Source: Chloroflexia bacterium
GTDB taxonomy: Bacteria; Chloroflexota; Chloroflexia; QHBQ01; JADMIH01
Assembly: GCA_025927935.1 (NCBI GenBank)
Contig: JAICKM010000478.1
Location: forward strand, 1 to 5,623
DNA length: 5,623 nucleotides
Direction: 5' to 3'
Shown in pieces: positions 5,511 through 5,623 of this stretch. Below the pieces are notes generated by a model. The model did no database searches. It worked only from the letters and a program-made list of their open reading frames with translations, and was not told the origin of the DNA. Positions within the stretch are counted from its first letter, which is position 1; each line of letters begins with the position of its first letter. The position numbers and the translations under genes are program-made.

Positions 5511-5623
5511 ATGCAGTATCCGGCTGCCGGCGTTGGCGCCGATCCCGATGGTCAGCACGCCACAGACCGCTCATCTTGGGAGAAAGGCGGTCTCCATTTC
5601 CTCACCGCTGTAGAGCGACATAC
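5511..5623 (+). CDS. Possible start of an unidentified gene (3' truncated)
   Basis: An ATG at 5511 opens a frame with no stop to the window end (37 full codons, beginning MQYPAAGVGADPDGQHATDR and continuing to ...HFLTAVERH). It lies about 35 bases downstream of the predicted transcription start, which fits a gene driven by that promoter. The upstream ribosome binding site is weak at best (ACGAG, three bases before the ATG). Another frame (from 5495) is also open to the end but lacks an ATG or GTG start. I do not recognise the sequence: no signal peptide, membrane segment or known motif can be seen in so short a piece. The true start could lie beyond the window. Confidence 0.35.
   Translation, partial: MQYPAAGVGADPDGQHATDRSSWEKGGLHFLTAVERH

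Overview
The window is a GC-rich stretch of bacterial DNA holding most of one operon: a high-affinity ABC importer of the branched-chain amino acid / hydrophobic amino acid transporter (HAAT, Liv) family. All recognisable genes lie on the + strand, in the order substrate-binding protein (5' end outside the window), LivG-type ATPase, LivF-type ATPase, LivH-type permease, LivM-type permease. The two ATPases and two permeases are tightly packed (a 23-base overlap, a 21-base gap and a 4-base ATGA overlap), as expected for a single transcript. The very high GC coding, the gene order with both ATPases before the permeases, and the Cys-containing tail of the binding protein make me think of Chloroflexota. 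That is an impression from memory, not something the window proves.

Layout. 1-1038: C-terminal 345 residues of the extracytoplasmic binding protein. 1039-1228: a 190-base spacer built largely from degenerate copies of a CAGCCGT-like heptamer. It forms a long stem-loop just after the binding-protein stop and supplies the start codon of the next gene. 1229-2690: livG and livF. 2712-5257: livH, with about 145 extra residues that look like four added membrane helices, and livM. 5258-5510: a non-coding junction with a strong intrinsic-terminator hairpin, then a sharp drop in GC and a near-consensus sigma-70-type promoter flanked by ATCA/TGAT palindromes. 5511-5623: the possible beginning of another gene, cut by the window end.

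How the parts work together. The binding protein captures the ligand outside the cytoplasmic membrane and delivers it to the LivH/LivM channel, and the LivG/LivF pair hydrolyses ATP to drive import. The ligand cannot be fixed from sequence: this family includes transporters for Leu/Ile/Val, other amino acids, urea, amides and aromatic compounds. The hairpin after the binding-protein gene is well placed to let that protein be made in excess over the membrane complex.

Most of the window is an ordinary transport operon. The parts worth a second look are the enlarged LivH, the repeat-built spacer and start codon, the cysteine pairs confined to predicted extracytoplasmic segments, and the structured promoter region at the right end.
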